Assembly: GCF_042665255.1 (NCBI RefSeq)
Contig: NZ_JBHTCD010000009.1
DNA length: 64,000 bases
Source: Insolitispirillum peregrinum
GTDB lineage: Bacteria; Pseudomonadota; Alphaproteobacteria; Rhodospirillales; Rhodospirillaceae
Strand: one strand, 5' to 3'
The notes beneath the pieces are model-generated. The model ran no database searches. It was not told the origin of the DNA and saw only the letters and a list, made by a program, of their open reading frames with translations. Both the position numbers and the translations under genes were made by a program. Positions 1 through 9,354 of this stretch are shown one piece after another (positions within the stretch are counted from its first letter, which is position 1; each line of letters starts with the position of its first letter).

Positions 1-1488
1 CTGCTGCTGTATGCGCTTCAGCGGTTGCAGGGCGGCTTGCCGTGGAACCCGGCTGGACTGGCAGGCGTCGCCCCCGATCTGGCGTTCAACTCCGCGGCCA
101 GCTTTGTGACCAATACCAACTGGCAATCCTATGGTGGCGAAACCACTCTCAGCTATCTGACCCAGATGGCCGGGATGACGGTGCAGAATTTTGTCTCGGC
201 GGCGACCGGCATTGCGGTGGCGATTGCCCTGATCCGTGGCTTTGCCCGCCACAGCGCCCGCACGGTGGGCAACTTCACCGTCGATGTCACCCGGGCGGTC
301 CTCTATCTGCTGCTGCCGCTGTGTGTGGTCGGGGCGCTGGCGCTGGTGGCGCTGGGCGTGCCGCAAAACCTGTCGGCCTATACCAGTGTTACCACGCTGG
401 AAGGCGCACAGCAGCTTATCGCGCAAGGCCCGGTGGCCAGCCAGATGATGATCAAGCATCTGGGGACCAACGGCGGCGGCTTCTTTAACGTCAACGCCGC
501 TCACCCGTTTGAGAACCCGTCGGCGCTGACCAACCTGATCCACATGGTGGCGATTTTTGCCATCGGGGCCGGGCTGACCAACACCTTTGGCCGGATGGTC
601 GGCAGTCAGCGGCAAGGCTGGGTGTTGCTGAGCGCGATGGCGATCCTGTTCGGCCTCAGTCTGGCGGTGGCGCTGGGCGCCGAAGTGCAAGGTCACCCCC
701 TGCTGGCGGCCCATGGCATTGATCAACTGGCCTCGCCGTGGCAAAGCGGTGGCTTTCTGGAAGGCAAAGAAGTCCGCTTTGGGGTGGTGACCTCGGTGCT
801 GTTCAGTATCGTGACCACCGCAGCATCGTGCGGGGCGGTGATTGCCATGCATGACAGCCTGCTGCCGTTGGCCGGGATGATGCCGCTGCTGAACATGATG
901 CTGGGCGAAGTGATCATTGGCGGCGTCGGGGCCGGTCTGTACGGGATGATGCTGTTTGTCCTGCTGGCGGTGTTCATTGCGGGGCTGATGGTCGGGCGGA
1001 CGCCGGAGTATCTGGGCAAAAAGATCGAAGGCCGCGATATGACGCTGGCCCTGCTGGCCATCCTCGCCTTTCCGCTGTGCATCTTCGGGCTGGGCAGCAT
1101 TGCCATGGTCTGGGGGCAGGGGGCGATTCAGGATGCCGGGCCGCATGGCCTGAGCGAGCTGGTCTATGCCTATGTCTCGGCAACCGCCAACAACGGCTCG
1201 GCCTTTGCCGGGTTCAGTGCCAACACCCTGTTGCACAACATCTTGCTGGGGCTGGCGATGCTGGCCGGGCGGTTCATGGTGATCATTCCCCTGCTGGCGA
1301 TTGCCGGGGCGATGGCCGCCCGCAAGACCATTCCGCCGTCGGCGGGCACCTTTCCCACCGATGGCGGCCTGTTCGTGGTCCTGCTGATCATGGTGGTGCT
1401 GGTGATTGGCGGCCTGACCTTCTTCCCGCTGCTGGCGCTGGGTCCGTTGGCCGAGCATCTGACACTGGCTGCCGGAACCCTGTTCTGA
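1..1488 (+). CDS. kdpA: Potassium-transporting ATPase subunit A, 5' end missing
   Basis: K+-selective channel subunit of the KdpFABC pump in the inner membrane. The reading frame is open from base 1 (LLLYALQRLQGG), so the gene begins outside the window; roughly the first 75-80 residues are absent compared with the usual ~560. Family landmarks are clear: TNTNWQSY followed by GETTLSY, and TNGGGFFNVNAAHPFENP, both parts of the selectivity-filter loops. Many hydrophobic helices follow. kdpB lies 62 bp downstream, so the genes form one kdp operon. An in-frame TTG at 25 is an internal leucine codon, not the start. Confidence 0.97.
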   Translation: MLLYALQRLQGGLPWNPAGLAGVAPDLAFNSAASFVTNTNWQSYGGETTLSYLTQMAGMTVQNFVSAATGIAVAIALIRGFARHSARTVGNFTVDVTRAVLYLLLPLCVVGALALVALGVPQNLSAYTSVTTLEGAQQLIAQGPVASQMMIKHLGTNGGGFFNVNAAHPFENPSALTNLIHMVAIFAIGAGLTNTFGRMVGSQRQGWVLLSAMAILFGLSLAVALGAEVQGHPLLAAHGIDQLASPWQSGGFLEGKEVRFGVVTSVLFSIVTTAASCGAVIAMHDSLLPLAGMMPLLNMMLGEVIIGGVGAGLYGMMLFVLLAVFIAGLMVGRTPEYLGKKIEGRDMTLALLAILAFPLCIFGLGSIAMVWGQGAIQDAGPHGLSELVYAYVSATANNGSAFAGFSANTLLHNILLGLAMLAGRFMVIIPLLAIAGAMAARKTIPPSAGTFPTDGGLFVVLLIMVVLVIGGLTFFPLLALGPLAEHLTLAAGTLF

Positions 1489-1500
1489 TCTCTTTTGACG

Positions 1501-1531
1501 GCGGGCCGCGCCCCGTGATGCGGCGGCCCGC
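1501..1531 (+). other. Hairpin between kdpA and kdpB
   Basis: A perfect 9-bp inverted repeat (GCGGGCCGC at 1501-1509 and GCGGCCCGC at 1523-1531) encloses a 13-nt loop. No T-run follows, so it is more likely an mRNA processing or stability stem than a terminator. Confidence 0.45.
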
Positions 1532-1550
1532 GGACTGAAAGGACTTTACG

Positions 1551-3635
1551 ATGTCCATCCATCATCCTGCGCCGGTGCGGCTGTGGGACCGGGCGATCCT
1601 TGCCCAGGCGGGACGGGCGGCGGTGTGCAAGCTCGACCCGCGCCAGATGGTCCGCAATCCGGTGATGTTTGCGACCGCCGTGGTGGCGGTGGTGGCAACG
1701 GTTCTCAGCCTGACCGCCACCAGTCATCAGGGCGTGATGAGCCAGATTACCCTGTGGCTGTGGTTCACCGTCCTGTTTGCCAATTTTGCCGAAGCGATTG
1801 CCGAAGGCCGTGGCAAGGCGCAGGCCGACAGCCTGCGGCGGACCAAAAGCGAAGCGGTGGCGCGGCGGGTTGTCTCGGCGGAAAGTGCGCTGGAGATGAC
1901 CACCTGCGAGTCAGTCCCTGCCGAAGCGCTGCGGGCCGGTGATCTGGTCGAGTGCAAGGCTGGTGATTTGATCCCCGGCGATGGCGATGTGGTGTTTGGC
2001 ATTGCCACCGTTGATGAAAGCGCCATCACCGGAGAATCTGCGCCAGTGATCCGCGAGTCCGGTGGCGACCGCTCGGCGGTGACTGGCGGGACGCGGGTGA
2101 TCTCGGACCGGATCGTGGTGAAAATCACCTGCAATCCGGGCGAAAGCTTTCTCGACCGCATGATCACGCTGGTCGAAGGTGCCAGGCGGCAAAAGACTCC
2201 CAACGAAATCGCCCTGACCATTCTGCTGGTCGGGCTGACGCTGATCTTCCTGCTGGTGGTGGCGTCGCTGCCGGTGTTTGCCAGTTGGTCGCGGGTTGAT
2301 ATCCCGCTGATGTTTCTGGCCGCGCTGTTCGTCACCCTGATCCCGACCACCATTGGCGGCCTGCTGTCGGCGATTGGCATTGCCGGGATGGACCGTCTGG
2401 TGACCTTTAACGTGATTGCCAAATCCGGGCGGGCGGTCGAAGCGGCGGGAGACATTGATGTCCTGCTGCTGGACAAGACCGGCACCATCACTCTGGGGGC
2501 CCGTCAGGCCGCCGAGTTCGTCCCGCTGGGCGGGATCAGCGAGCGTGATCTGGCCGAAGCCGCCTTTCTGTCGTCGCTGGCCGACGACACCCCGGAAGGC
2601 AAGTCGGTGGTCCTGCTGGCCCGTCAGCGGTTCGGCTTTCAGGCTCCGCCGACCGAAGACCTGAGCTTCATCCCCTTTTCGGCCCACACCCGCATCAGCG
2701 GTGTGACCATCCGGGGAGCCTCGTGGGGCGGGGTGATGACCGCCACCAGCGAAATCCGCAAGGGGGCCAGTGATGCCATCCTGCGGTTGGTCACCCAGAC
2801 CCGCGAGCTGACCGGCAGCATCGGGCGGGATCTGGCGCAGGCGGTCGAGCGGGTGGCGCGCAGTGGCGGCACGCCGCTGGTGGTGGCCCGCGATGGTCAT
2901 CTGCTGGGGGTGATCCACCTGAAAGACACCATCAAGCCGGGGATCCGCGACCGCTTTGCCACCCTGCGGGCGATGGGCATCCGCACGGTGATGATCACCG
3001 GCGACAATCCGCTGACCGCCGCCGCCATTGCTGCCGAAGCCGGGGTGGATGACTTCCTCGCCGAAGCCACCCCGGAACGCAAGCTGGAGCTGATCCGGCA
3101 GTATCAGCAGGGCGGGCGGTTGGTGGCGATGTGCGGCGACGGCTCGAATGATGCTCCGGCACTGGCACAGGCCGATGTCGGGGTGGCAATGAACACCGGC
3201 ACCCAGGCGGCGCGCGAGGCGGGCAACATGGTCGACCTCGACAGCGACCCGACCAAGCTGATCGAGGTGGTGATGATCGGCAAGCAGTTGCTGATGAGCC
3301 GGGGCGCGCTGACCACCTTTTCGATTGCCAACGACGTGGCGAAATACTTTGCCATCATCCCGGCGCTGTTCATCACCGCTTTTCCGCAATTGCAGGCGCT
3401 GAACGTGATGGGGCTGGCCAGTCCGCAATCGGCGGTGCTGTCGGCGATCATTTTCAATGCGCTGGTGATCATTGCCCTGATCCCGCTGGCCCTGAAGGGG
3501 GTGCGCTATCGCCCCGGCGATGCCGCCACCATCCTGCGGCGGAACCTGCTGGTGTACGGGGTTGGCGGGCTGGTGGTGCCCTTTATCGGAATCAAGCTGA
3601 TTGACCTGCTGGTCAGCGGGCTGGGTCTGACATGA
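1551..3635 (+). CDS. kdpB: Potassium-transporting P-type ATPase subunit B
   Basis: Catalytic subunit of KdpFABC: it hydrolyses ATP and energises K+ uptake through KdpA. At 694 aa it is close to the family norm of ~680. The phosphorylation motif DKTGT has its aspartate near residue 308, the actuator motif is TGES, and the hinge is GDGSNDAPAL. N-terminal and C-terminal membrane helices flank the cytoplasmic domains. The stop codon overlaps the region where kdpC translation begins, consistent with coupled translation. Confidence 0.98.
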   Translation: MSIHHPAPVRLWDRAILAQAGRAAVCKLDPRQMVRNPVMFATAVVAVVATVLSLTATSHQGVMSQITLWLWFTVLFANFAEAIAEGRGKAQADSLRRTKSEAVARRVVSAESALEMTTCESVPAEALRAGDLVECKAGDLIPGDGDVVFGIATVDESAITGESAPVIRESGGDRSAVTGGTRVISDRIVVKITCNPGESFLDRMITLVEGARRQKTPNEIALTILLVGLTLIFLLVVASLPVFASWSRVDIPLMFLAALFVTLIPTTIGGLLSAIGIAGMDRLVTFNVIAKSGRAVEAAGDIDVLLLDKTGTITLGARQAAEFVPLGGISERDLAEAAFLSSLADDTPEGKSVVLLARQRFGFQAPPTEDLSFIPFSAHTRISGVTIRGASWGGVMTATSEIRKGASDAILRLVTQTRELTGSIGRDLAQAVERVARSGGTPLVVARDGHLLGVIHLKDTIKPGIRDRFATLRAMGIRTVMITGDNPLTAAAIAAEAGVDDFLAEATPERKLELIRQYQQGGRLVAMCGDGSNDAPALAQADVGVAMNTGTQAAREAGNMVDLDSDPTKLIEVVMIGKQLLMSRGALTTFSIANDVAKYFAIIPALFITAFPQLQALNVMGLASPQSAVLSAIIFNALVIIALIPLALKGVRYRPGDAATILRRNLLVYGVGGLVVPFIGIKLIDLLVSGLGLT

Positions 3636-3649
3636 ACGGAGGACGAATG

Positions 3650-4225
3650 ATGTGGTCAGTGATGCGGGCCGCTGGTGGCCTGATGCTGGTGATGACGATG
3701 ATGACCGGGGTGGCCTATCCCCTGACGGTGACCGGGGTGGCGCAGGCGGTCTTTCCATGGCAGGCCGGGGGCAGTCTGCTGGAGCGGGACGGGGTGCCGG
3801 TGGGATCGACCCTGATCGGGCAGGCGTTCAGCCAGCCGGGCTATTTCCATGGCCGCCCCTCGCTGGCCGGGACCGGCTATGATGCCGCCTCGTCGGGGGC
3901 CAGCAATCTGGCTCCGTCCAGCGCGGCGCTGATGGCGACTCTCGACCAGCGGGCGGCAGCCTTGCGGCAGGAAAACCCCGAGGCTCCGCATGACGTGCCG
4001 GTCGATCTGGTGACCGCCTCGGCGTCCGGGCTTGATCCGCACATTTCCCCGGCGGCGGCCTTGTGGCAGGTTAACCGGGTGGCGCGGGCACGCGGGGCGT
4101 CTCCCGAGGCGGTGCGGGCGCTGGTGATGGCCCATGTCGAAGGCCGGGCGCTGGGCTTTCTGGGTGAGCCGGTGGTCAATGTGCTGCGGCTGAATCAGGC
4201 GCTGGACCAGATGCAACCGCGATAA
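3650..4225 (+). CDS. kdpC: Potassium-transporting ATPase subunit C
   Basis: Small membrane-anchored subunit needed for assembly and high-affinity activity of KdpFABC. One N-terminal membrane helix (about residues 7-28) precedes a periplasmic domain with the family motifs GSTLIGQAF, FHGRPS, SGASNLAPSS and DPHISPAAA. The frame is open from 3632, but the GGAGG at 3638-3642 best serves the ATG at 3650 (or 3647), so I start there; the protein is then 191 aa. The kdpB stop is just upstream, and kdpD follows after 21 bp. Confidence 0.96.
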   Translation: MWSVMRAAGGLMLVMTMMTGVAYPLTVTGVAQAVFPWQAGGSLLERDGVPVGSTLIGQAFSQPGYFHGRPSLAGTGYDAASSGASNLAPSSAALMATLDQRAAALRQENPEAPHDVPVDLVTASASGLDPHISPAAALWQVNRVARARGASPEAVRALVMAHVEGRALGFLGEPVVNVLRLNQALDQMQPR

Positions 4226-4246
4226 GCTGAAAGAGGAGACTTCCCG

Positions 4247-6931
4247 ATGCCCACCCCGGCCCCAACCCCGACGGAAGATGGCCGTCCGTCGCCCGATGCC
4301 CTGCTGCGCGCCGCGCGGCAGGAGGGGCGCGGCCACCTGAAAATCTTTCTCGGGGCAGCGCCGGGGGTAGGGAAAACCTACGCCATGCTCAGTGCTGCCC
4401 ATGAACTGTTGCGGCAGGGGGTGGATGTGCTGGCCGGAGTGATCGAGCATCACGGGCGTGAGGAAACCCGCGCCCTGTTGCAGGGGATGCCGCAGCAGCC
4501 CCTGATGACGCTGGACTACCGGGGACGCCCGTTTCAGGACATGGATCTGGACGGCATTCTGGCGCGGTCGCCCCGGCTGGTGCTGGTGGACGAATTTGCC
4601 CACAGCAACGTGCCGGGCTGCCGCCATGCCCGCCGCTGGCAGGATGTGGCCGAGTTGCTGGAGGCCGGGATTGATGTTTATACCACCCTCAACATCCAGC
4701 ACCTCGAAAGCCTGAACGACATCGTGCAGCGGATCGCCGGCATCAAGGTGCGGGAAACGGTGCCGGATACGGTGTTTGCGGCGGCGGACGAGATCGAGTT
4801 GATCGACCTGCCGCCGCCGGACCTAATCCGCCGTCTGGAAGACGGCAAGGTCTATGTGCCGGAACAGGCCCGGCGGGCGATCCATCATTTCTTCTCGCCC
4901 GCCACCCTGACCGCCCTGCGCGAAATGGCCTTGCGGCAGGCCGCCGAACGGGTAGACCGCCAGATGGTCGATTACATGCGCGCCCATGCCATCACCGGGC
5001 CGTGGCCAACCCGCGAACGGGTGCTAGTGTACCTTGACCCTGAGGGTGATGGCGAACGGCTGGTGCGCAGCGGCAAGCGGATGGCCGAGCGGCGGGGGGC
5101 GTCATGGGGGGCGGTGGTGGTGGAAACACCCCATGCGGCGGTGCTGGACGAGGCCCGGCGTGACCGGCTGGCCGCCGCCTTGCGCCTGACTTCCCGGTTG
5201 GGCGGCGACAGCACCACCATCCACGGTGATGATGCGGTGGAGGCCCTGCTGGGGCATGCCCGCAGCAGCAATGCAACCGTGCTGGTGGTCGGACGGCAGC
5301 CCCGGCGCTGGTGGCGCCGGACGATGGCCGATCACCTGCTGGCCCGCAGTGGCGAGGTCAACCTGCTGGTGGTGGCCGAGCAGGCCCGGAGCAAGGACGA
5401 ATCTCAGGCTACCAGCCCGGCGGGCGCAGGCTGGTCGTGGCGGGCGGCGGTGGTGGCGTCGCTGGCGGTGGTCGGGGCGACGCTGGTCGGTCACGGCATT
5501 GACCTGTTGGGCCTGCCGTTGCCCAACATCTCGGTGGCCTATCTGATGGGGGTGCTGTTCGTCGCCATTCGGGCCGGGCAACTGCCCGCCATTGCGGTGT
5601 CGGTGGCCAGCTTCTTTGCCTTCAATTTCTTTTTCACCGAGCCGCGCTACACCTTTGCCATCACTGACACCCAGAACATCCTGACGGTGGTGTTCTTTCT
5701 GCTGGCGGCGGTGGTGGTCAGCCGGATGGCCGCCCGCCTGCGGGTGCAGGTGCAGGTGTTGCGCGAAAATGCCCGGCGGACGGAAACCCTTTATGCCTTT
5801 GGCCGCAAGGTCAGTGCCGCCGTGACCCAGGACGATGTGCTGTGGGCGATTGCCCATCATGTCGCCTCGACGGTCCATGGCTCGTCGGTGATCCTGTTGC
5901 CTGCCGAGGGTGGCTTGCAGGTGGCGGCGGCCTATCCCCCGGAAGACAATCTTGATGACCGCTCGGCGGCGGCGGCGGAATGGGCGTGGAGCCACGAGCA
6001 GGTGGCCGGGCGCGGCACCAGCACCCTGCCTGCCGCCCAGTGGCTGTTCATGCCGCTGAAGACCGCGCGTGGAGCGGTCGGGGTGCTGGGGGTGCATGTC
6101 GCCTCGCCGCAGGCCCCGCTGCCGGACACCATGCGGCTGGTGGAAACGCTGGCCGATCAGGCGGCGATTGCGCTGGAACGAACCACGCTGGTGCAGGACA
6201 TCGAAGCGGCCCGGGTGGCGACCGAGCGCGAGCGGTTGCGCTCGGCGCTGCTGTCGTCGTTGTCCCATGACCTGCGCACGCCGCTGGTGTCGATCATGGG
6301 GGCTTCGTCCAGTCTGATCAGTTATGGCGACCGGCTGGATAATGGCAGCCGTACGGAGCTGGCGCAGACCATTCAGGACGAAGCCGAACGGCTGAACCGC
6401 TTTGTGCAGAACCTGCTCGACATGACCCGGCTGGGGGCGGGGGCGCTGGTGCCGAAACGCGACTGGGTGGATGTGCAGGACCTGTTGCGCAGTGTGGTCG
6501 GGCGGGCGGCACGCCTGACCGGTCAGCATGTGGTGCAGGTCGAGATCACCGCACAGATGCCGTTGCTCTATGTCGATGGGGTGCTGATGGAGCAGGTGCT
6601 GTTCAATCTGCTGGACAATGCCTGCAAATATGCCCCCGCCGGGACGGTGGTCAAGCTGTGGGCCTCACACACAGCGGGGCAGGCGGTGATCGAAGTGGTC
6701 GATCAGGGGCCGGGGATTCCGCCAGCCGACCGCGAGCGGGTGTTTGACATGTTTTATCGGGTCGATCAGGGCGACCACCGTTCCGGTACCGGGCTGGGGC
6801 TGGCGATTTGCCGGGGGATCGTGCAGGCCCATGGCGGGACCATCGTTGCCGATGGTGGCTTGCACGGGGTGGGCACCGGGGTGATTATCCGTCTGCCGCT
6901 GTCTGCTCCCCCCGCCGAGGCTCCACCATGA
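4247..6931 (+). CDS. kdpD: Osmosensitive K+ channel sensor histidine kinase KdpD
   Basis: Membrane sensor kinase that controls kdp expression in response to K+ limitation. Order of parts in 894 aa: N-terminal KdpD domain with Walker A GAAPGVGKT (residues 36-44) and LVLVDEFAHSN; a USP-like domain; four membrane helices (about 400-500); a GAF-like domain; and a histidine kinase core with the phospho-acceptor in SHDLRTPL near residue 673, N box NLLDNACKYAP and G boxes DQGPGIP and GTGLGLA. An AGAGGAG ribosome site precedes the ATG. The stop overlaps the kdpE start (ATGA). Confidence 0.97.
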   Translation: MPTPAPTPTEDGRPSPDALLRAARQEGRGHLKIFLGAAPGVGKTYAMLSAAHELLRQGVDVLAGVIEHHGREETRALLQGMPQQPLMTLDYRGRPFQDMDLDGILARSPRLVLVDEFAHSNVPGCRHARRWQDVAELLEAGIDVYTTLNIQHLESLNDIVQRIAGIKVRETVPDTVFAAADEIELIDLPPPDLIRRLEDGKVYVPEQARRAIHHFFSPATLTALREMALRQAAERVDRQMVDYMRAHAITGPWPTRERVLVYLDPEGDGERLVRSGKRMAERRGASWGAVVVETPHAAVLDEARRDRLAAALRLTSRLGGDSTTIHGDDAVEALLGHARSSNATVLVVGRQPRRWWRRTMADHLLARSGEVNLLVVAEQARSKDESQATSPAGAGWSWRAAVVASLAVVGATLVGHGIDLLGLPLPNISVAYLMGVLFVAIRAGQLPAIAVSVASFFAFNFFFTEPRYTFAITDTQNILTVVFFLLAAVVVSRMAARLRVQVQVLRENARRTETLYAFGRKVSAAVTQDDVLWAIAHHVASTVHGSSVILLPAEGGLQVAAAYPPEDNLDDRSAAAAEWAWSHEQVAGRGTSTLPAAQWLFMPLKTARGAVGVLGVHVASPQAPLPDTMRLVETLADQAAIALERTTLVQDIEAARVATERERLRSALLSSLSHDLRTPLVSIMGASSSLISYGDRLDNGSRTELAQTIQDEAERLNRFVQNLLDMTRLGAGALVPKRDWVDVQDLLRSVVGRAARLTGQHVVQVEITAQMPLLYVDGVLMEQVLFNLLDNACKYAPAGTVVKLWASHTAGQAVIEVVDQGPGIPPADRERVFDMFYRVDQGDHRSGTGLGLAICRGIVQAHGGTIVADGGLHGVGTGVIIRLPLSAPPAEAPP

Positions 6932-7617
6932 CCGCTCACCTGCTGGTGATTGATGATGAACCGCACATCCGCAAGTTTCTACGTATTTCCCTGACCGCCA
7001 ACGGCTATCGGGTCAGCGAAGCCGCCACCGCGCAGGAGGGTTGCGAGGCGGCGCGCACGTTGTCGCCTGATCTGGTGATCCTTGATCTTGGTTTGCCGGA
7101 TGGTGACGGGCAAGAGGTGATCAGTGCCATTCGGGCGGTGTCGGCCTGCCCGGTGCTGGTGCTGTCGGTGCGGGCGGATGAATTCGACAAGGTGGAGGCG
7201 CTGGATCGTGGTGCCAATGACTATGTGGTCAAGCCATTCGGGATTGCCGAACTGATGGCGCGGCTGCGGGTTCTGTTGCGGGCCGACCGCACCAGCCAGC
7301 AGCCTGCCGAGGTGGTGACCGCCGGAGCGGTCAGCATCGATCTGACCCGCCGTCTGGTCACCCGGCGGGGCGAGGCGGTGCATCTGTCGCGGCGGGAATG
7401 GGATTTGCTCAGTTGTCTTGCCCGTCACCCGGACCATGTGCTGCCGCACCGGCAGATCCTGAAAGAGGTGTGGGGCCCGGCCCATGTGGAGGACACCGCC
7501 TATCTGCGGGTCTACATGGGGCAGCTCCGGCAAAAGCTGGAGGACAATCCGGCGGAGCCAAAGCTGTTGCTGACCGAGTCCAGCCTTGGCTATCGCCTGA
7601 ACACCGGAGAGGGGTAA
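6928..7617 (+). CDS. kdpE: KDP operon response regulator KdpE
   Basis: OmpR-family response regulator partnered with KdpD, 229 aa. The receiver domain has DDEPHIRKFLR, a phosphorylatable aspartate in DLVILDLGLPDGDG and the conserved lysine in VKPFG; a winged-helix DNA-binding domain follows (TRRGEAVHLSRREWDLL onward). The ATG at 6928 overlaps the kdpD stop and gives the usual N-terminus (MTAHLLVIDDEP), although the frame is open further upstream. It ends 9 bp from the convergent cydC. Confidence 0.97.
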   Translation: MTAHLLVIDDEPHIRKFLRISLTANGYRVSEAATAQEGCEAARTLSPDLVILDLGLPDGDGQEVISAIRAVSACPVLVLSVRADEFDKVEALDRGANDYVVKPFGIAELMARLRVLLRADRTSQQPAEVVTAGAVSIDLTRRLVTRRGEAVHLSRREWDLLSCLARHPDHVLPHRQILKEVWGPAHVEDTAYLRVYMGQLRQKLEDNPAEPKLLLTESSLGYRLNTGEG

Positions 7618-7626
7618 CCCCTCCCG

Positions 7627-9354
7627 TTATGGCAGGGTCTCGAACAGACCCTGCACATAGGCGTTGCGGGCCAGCAGTTCGGGCAAGGGACCGCTGTCCA
7701 CAATCCGCCCCGCCGACAGGACGATGATCCGGTCCATTTTCTCCAGCCCGGTCGGGCGGTGGGTCAACAGGATCACCGTCCGCTGGCGTTGTTCGTCCAG
7801 CACGGCGTCAATCATCGCCTGTTCGGTCAGCGGGTCCAGTCCTTCGCCGGGTTCGTCCAGCAGCAGGACCGGTGCGCCGGTCAGCAGGGCGCGGGCAATC
7901 GCCAGACGGCGGACTTCGCCGCCGGACAGGGTTTGCCCGGCGGTGCCGACCATGGTCTTTTCGCCATCGGGCAGGCGGGCCAGCACACGATCAAACCCGG
8001 CTGCCCTGACTGCCGCCTGCACCTGTTCGGCGGTGGCATCGGGGGCCCCCAGCCGCAGGCTGTCGGCCAGCGGGCCGGACAGGATGTAGGGGCTTTGGCG
8101 GACCATGGTGATCCGGCTGTGCAGATCGTCCTGCGTCAGGCTGCGCAGGTCCAGCCCGCCCAGCGTGACCTGACCGCTGTCGGGATCGCGCAGGCGCAGC
8201 AACAGGGCGGCGAGGGTGGATTTGCCCGCCCCGCTTTCCCCGACGATGGCGACCCGGCTGCCTGCCGGAATATCCAGCGTCAGGCCATCCAGCGAGGCGC
8301 GGCCCTGATCGGGATACTGCACGCGCACATCCGACAGTCGCAGGTCGGTGCTGGTGGGCAGCGGTAGAGGTTGGGCCGGATCACGGACCGATGGTGTGCG
8401 GTCCAGAATGGCAAAAATCCGCCGGGCCGACGCCAGCGCGGCGGGAATGCCGGTCAGGGCATCGGGAACGGCGGCCAGAGCCTCGGCGCTGGCCAGCAGG
8501 CCGAGCACCACCATGGTCAGCGAGGCTCCCTCCAGCGCACCAGTGGCGACCAGCGGGATCAGCAGGACCATCGCCGCGACCACTGCCAGATCGGCCGACA
8601 GGGCCACTCCGGCCTGTCCGGTCAGGCCCAGCCGGGCCACCTGTTGTTCGGCAGTCAGCAGGGCATCCATCTGCTGCTGTAACCGCTGTGTGCGGGCGGC
8701 AGCGGCTCCGGTCATCAACAACGGCGACAGGCCATCGAAGGTTTCGGTCAGCTCGCGGCGCAGTTCGGCCGTCTGGGCGGTGATGGTCTCGCCCGCCGGA
8801 CGGGCCAGTTGCCCGAGGATCGCAGGCAGCACAAAGCCACCCGCAATCAAAATGACAGCCACCGCCAGCGCCAGCGCGGGCACCAGCAGGGCCAGCACCG
8901 CAATGATCACCGCCACCGTCAGCACCGCCACCGACAGCGGCGACACCAGCCGCAGGAACACCAGTTCAAGGCGGTCGGTGTCTTTGGTCAGGCGGGTGAC
9001 CAGATCGCCGGTCCCGAGGTCGCCGGTATCGGCAGGCACCAGCGGTTCCAGTCCGGCGAACAGACGGCTGCGGATGGTGGTCAGCAGACGCAGGGTGGCT
9101 TCGTGGCTGATCACCCGGTCGGCATAGCGCCCGCCGGTACGGATGATCGCAAACATGCGGATCAGGGCGGCGGGGGTGAAATAGTTGATGGTCAGTCCGG
9201 CCACCCCGGCCAGCCCCATGGCGGTGATGAACCAGCCCGAGGTGGCCAGCAGGCCGATGTTGGCGAGGGTGGCGGCGGTGGAAATGACGATCGACAGGGC
9301 GATCCAGCCCGCTTGCGGGCGGCCCAGAGACAACAGACGCCACAGGGTGCTCAT
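7627..9354 (-). CDS. cydC: Heterodimeric ABC exporter subunit CydC
   Basis: Half of the CydDC exporter, which moves thiols and/or haem across the inner membrane and is needed to assemble cytochrome bd. The N-terminal six-helix ABC domain (about residues 1-310) carries the CydC-like LATSGWFITAMGLAG and RTGGRYADRVISH stretches; the ATPase domain has Walker A GESGAGKS, signature LSGGEVRR and Walker B VLLLDEPGEGLDP. Length (575 aa) is normal. Its ATG overlaps the cydD stop by 4 nt and it is the last gene of the cyd operon. Confidence 0.95.
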   Translation of the reverse strand: MSTLWRLLSLGRPQAGWIALSIVISTAATLANIGLLATSGWFITAMGLAGVAGLTINYFTPAALIRMFAIIRTGGRYADRVISHEATLRLLTTIRSRLFAGLEPLVPADTGDLGTGDLVTRLTKDTDRLELVFLRLVSPLSVAVLTVAVIIAVLALLVPALALAVAVILIAGGFVLPAILGQLARPAGETITAQTAELRRELTETFDGLSPLLMTGAAAARTQRLQQQMDALLTAEQQVARLGLTGQAGVALSADLAVVAAMVLLIPLVATGALEGASLTMVVLGLLASAEALAAVPDALTGIPAALASARRIFAILDRTPSVRDPAQPLPLPTSTDLRLSDVRVQYPDQGRASLDGLTLDIPAGSRVAIVGESGAGKSTLAALLLRLRDPDSGQVTLGGLDLRSLTQDDLHSRITMVRQSPYILSGPLADSLRLGAPDATAEQVQAAVRAAGFDRVLARLPDGEKTMVGTAGQTLSGGEVRRLAIARALLTGAPVLLLDEPGEGLDPLTEQAMIDAVLDEQRQRTVILLTHRPTGLEKMDRIIVLSAGRIVDSGPLPELLARNAYVQGLFETLP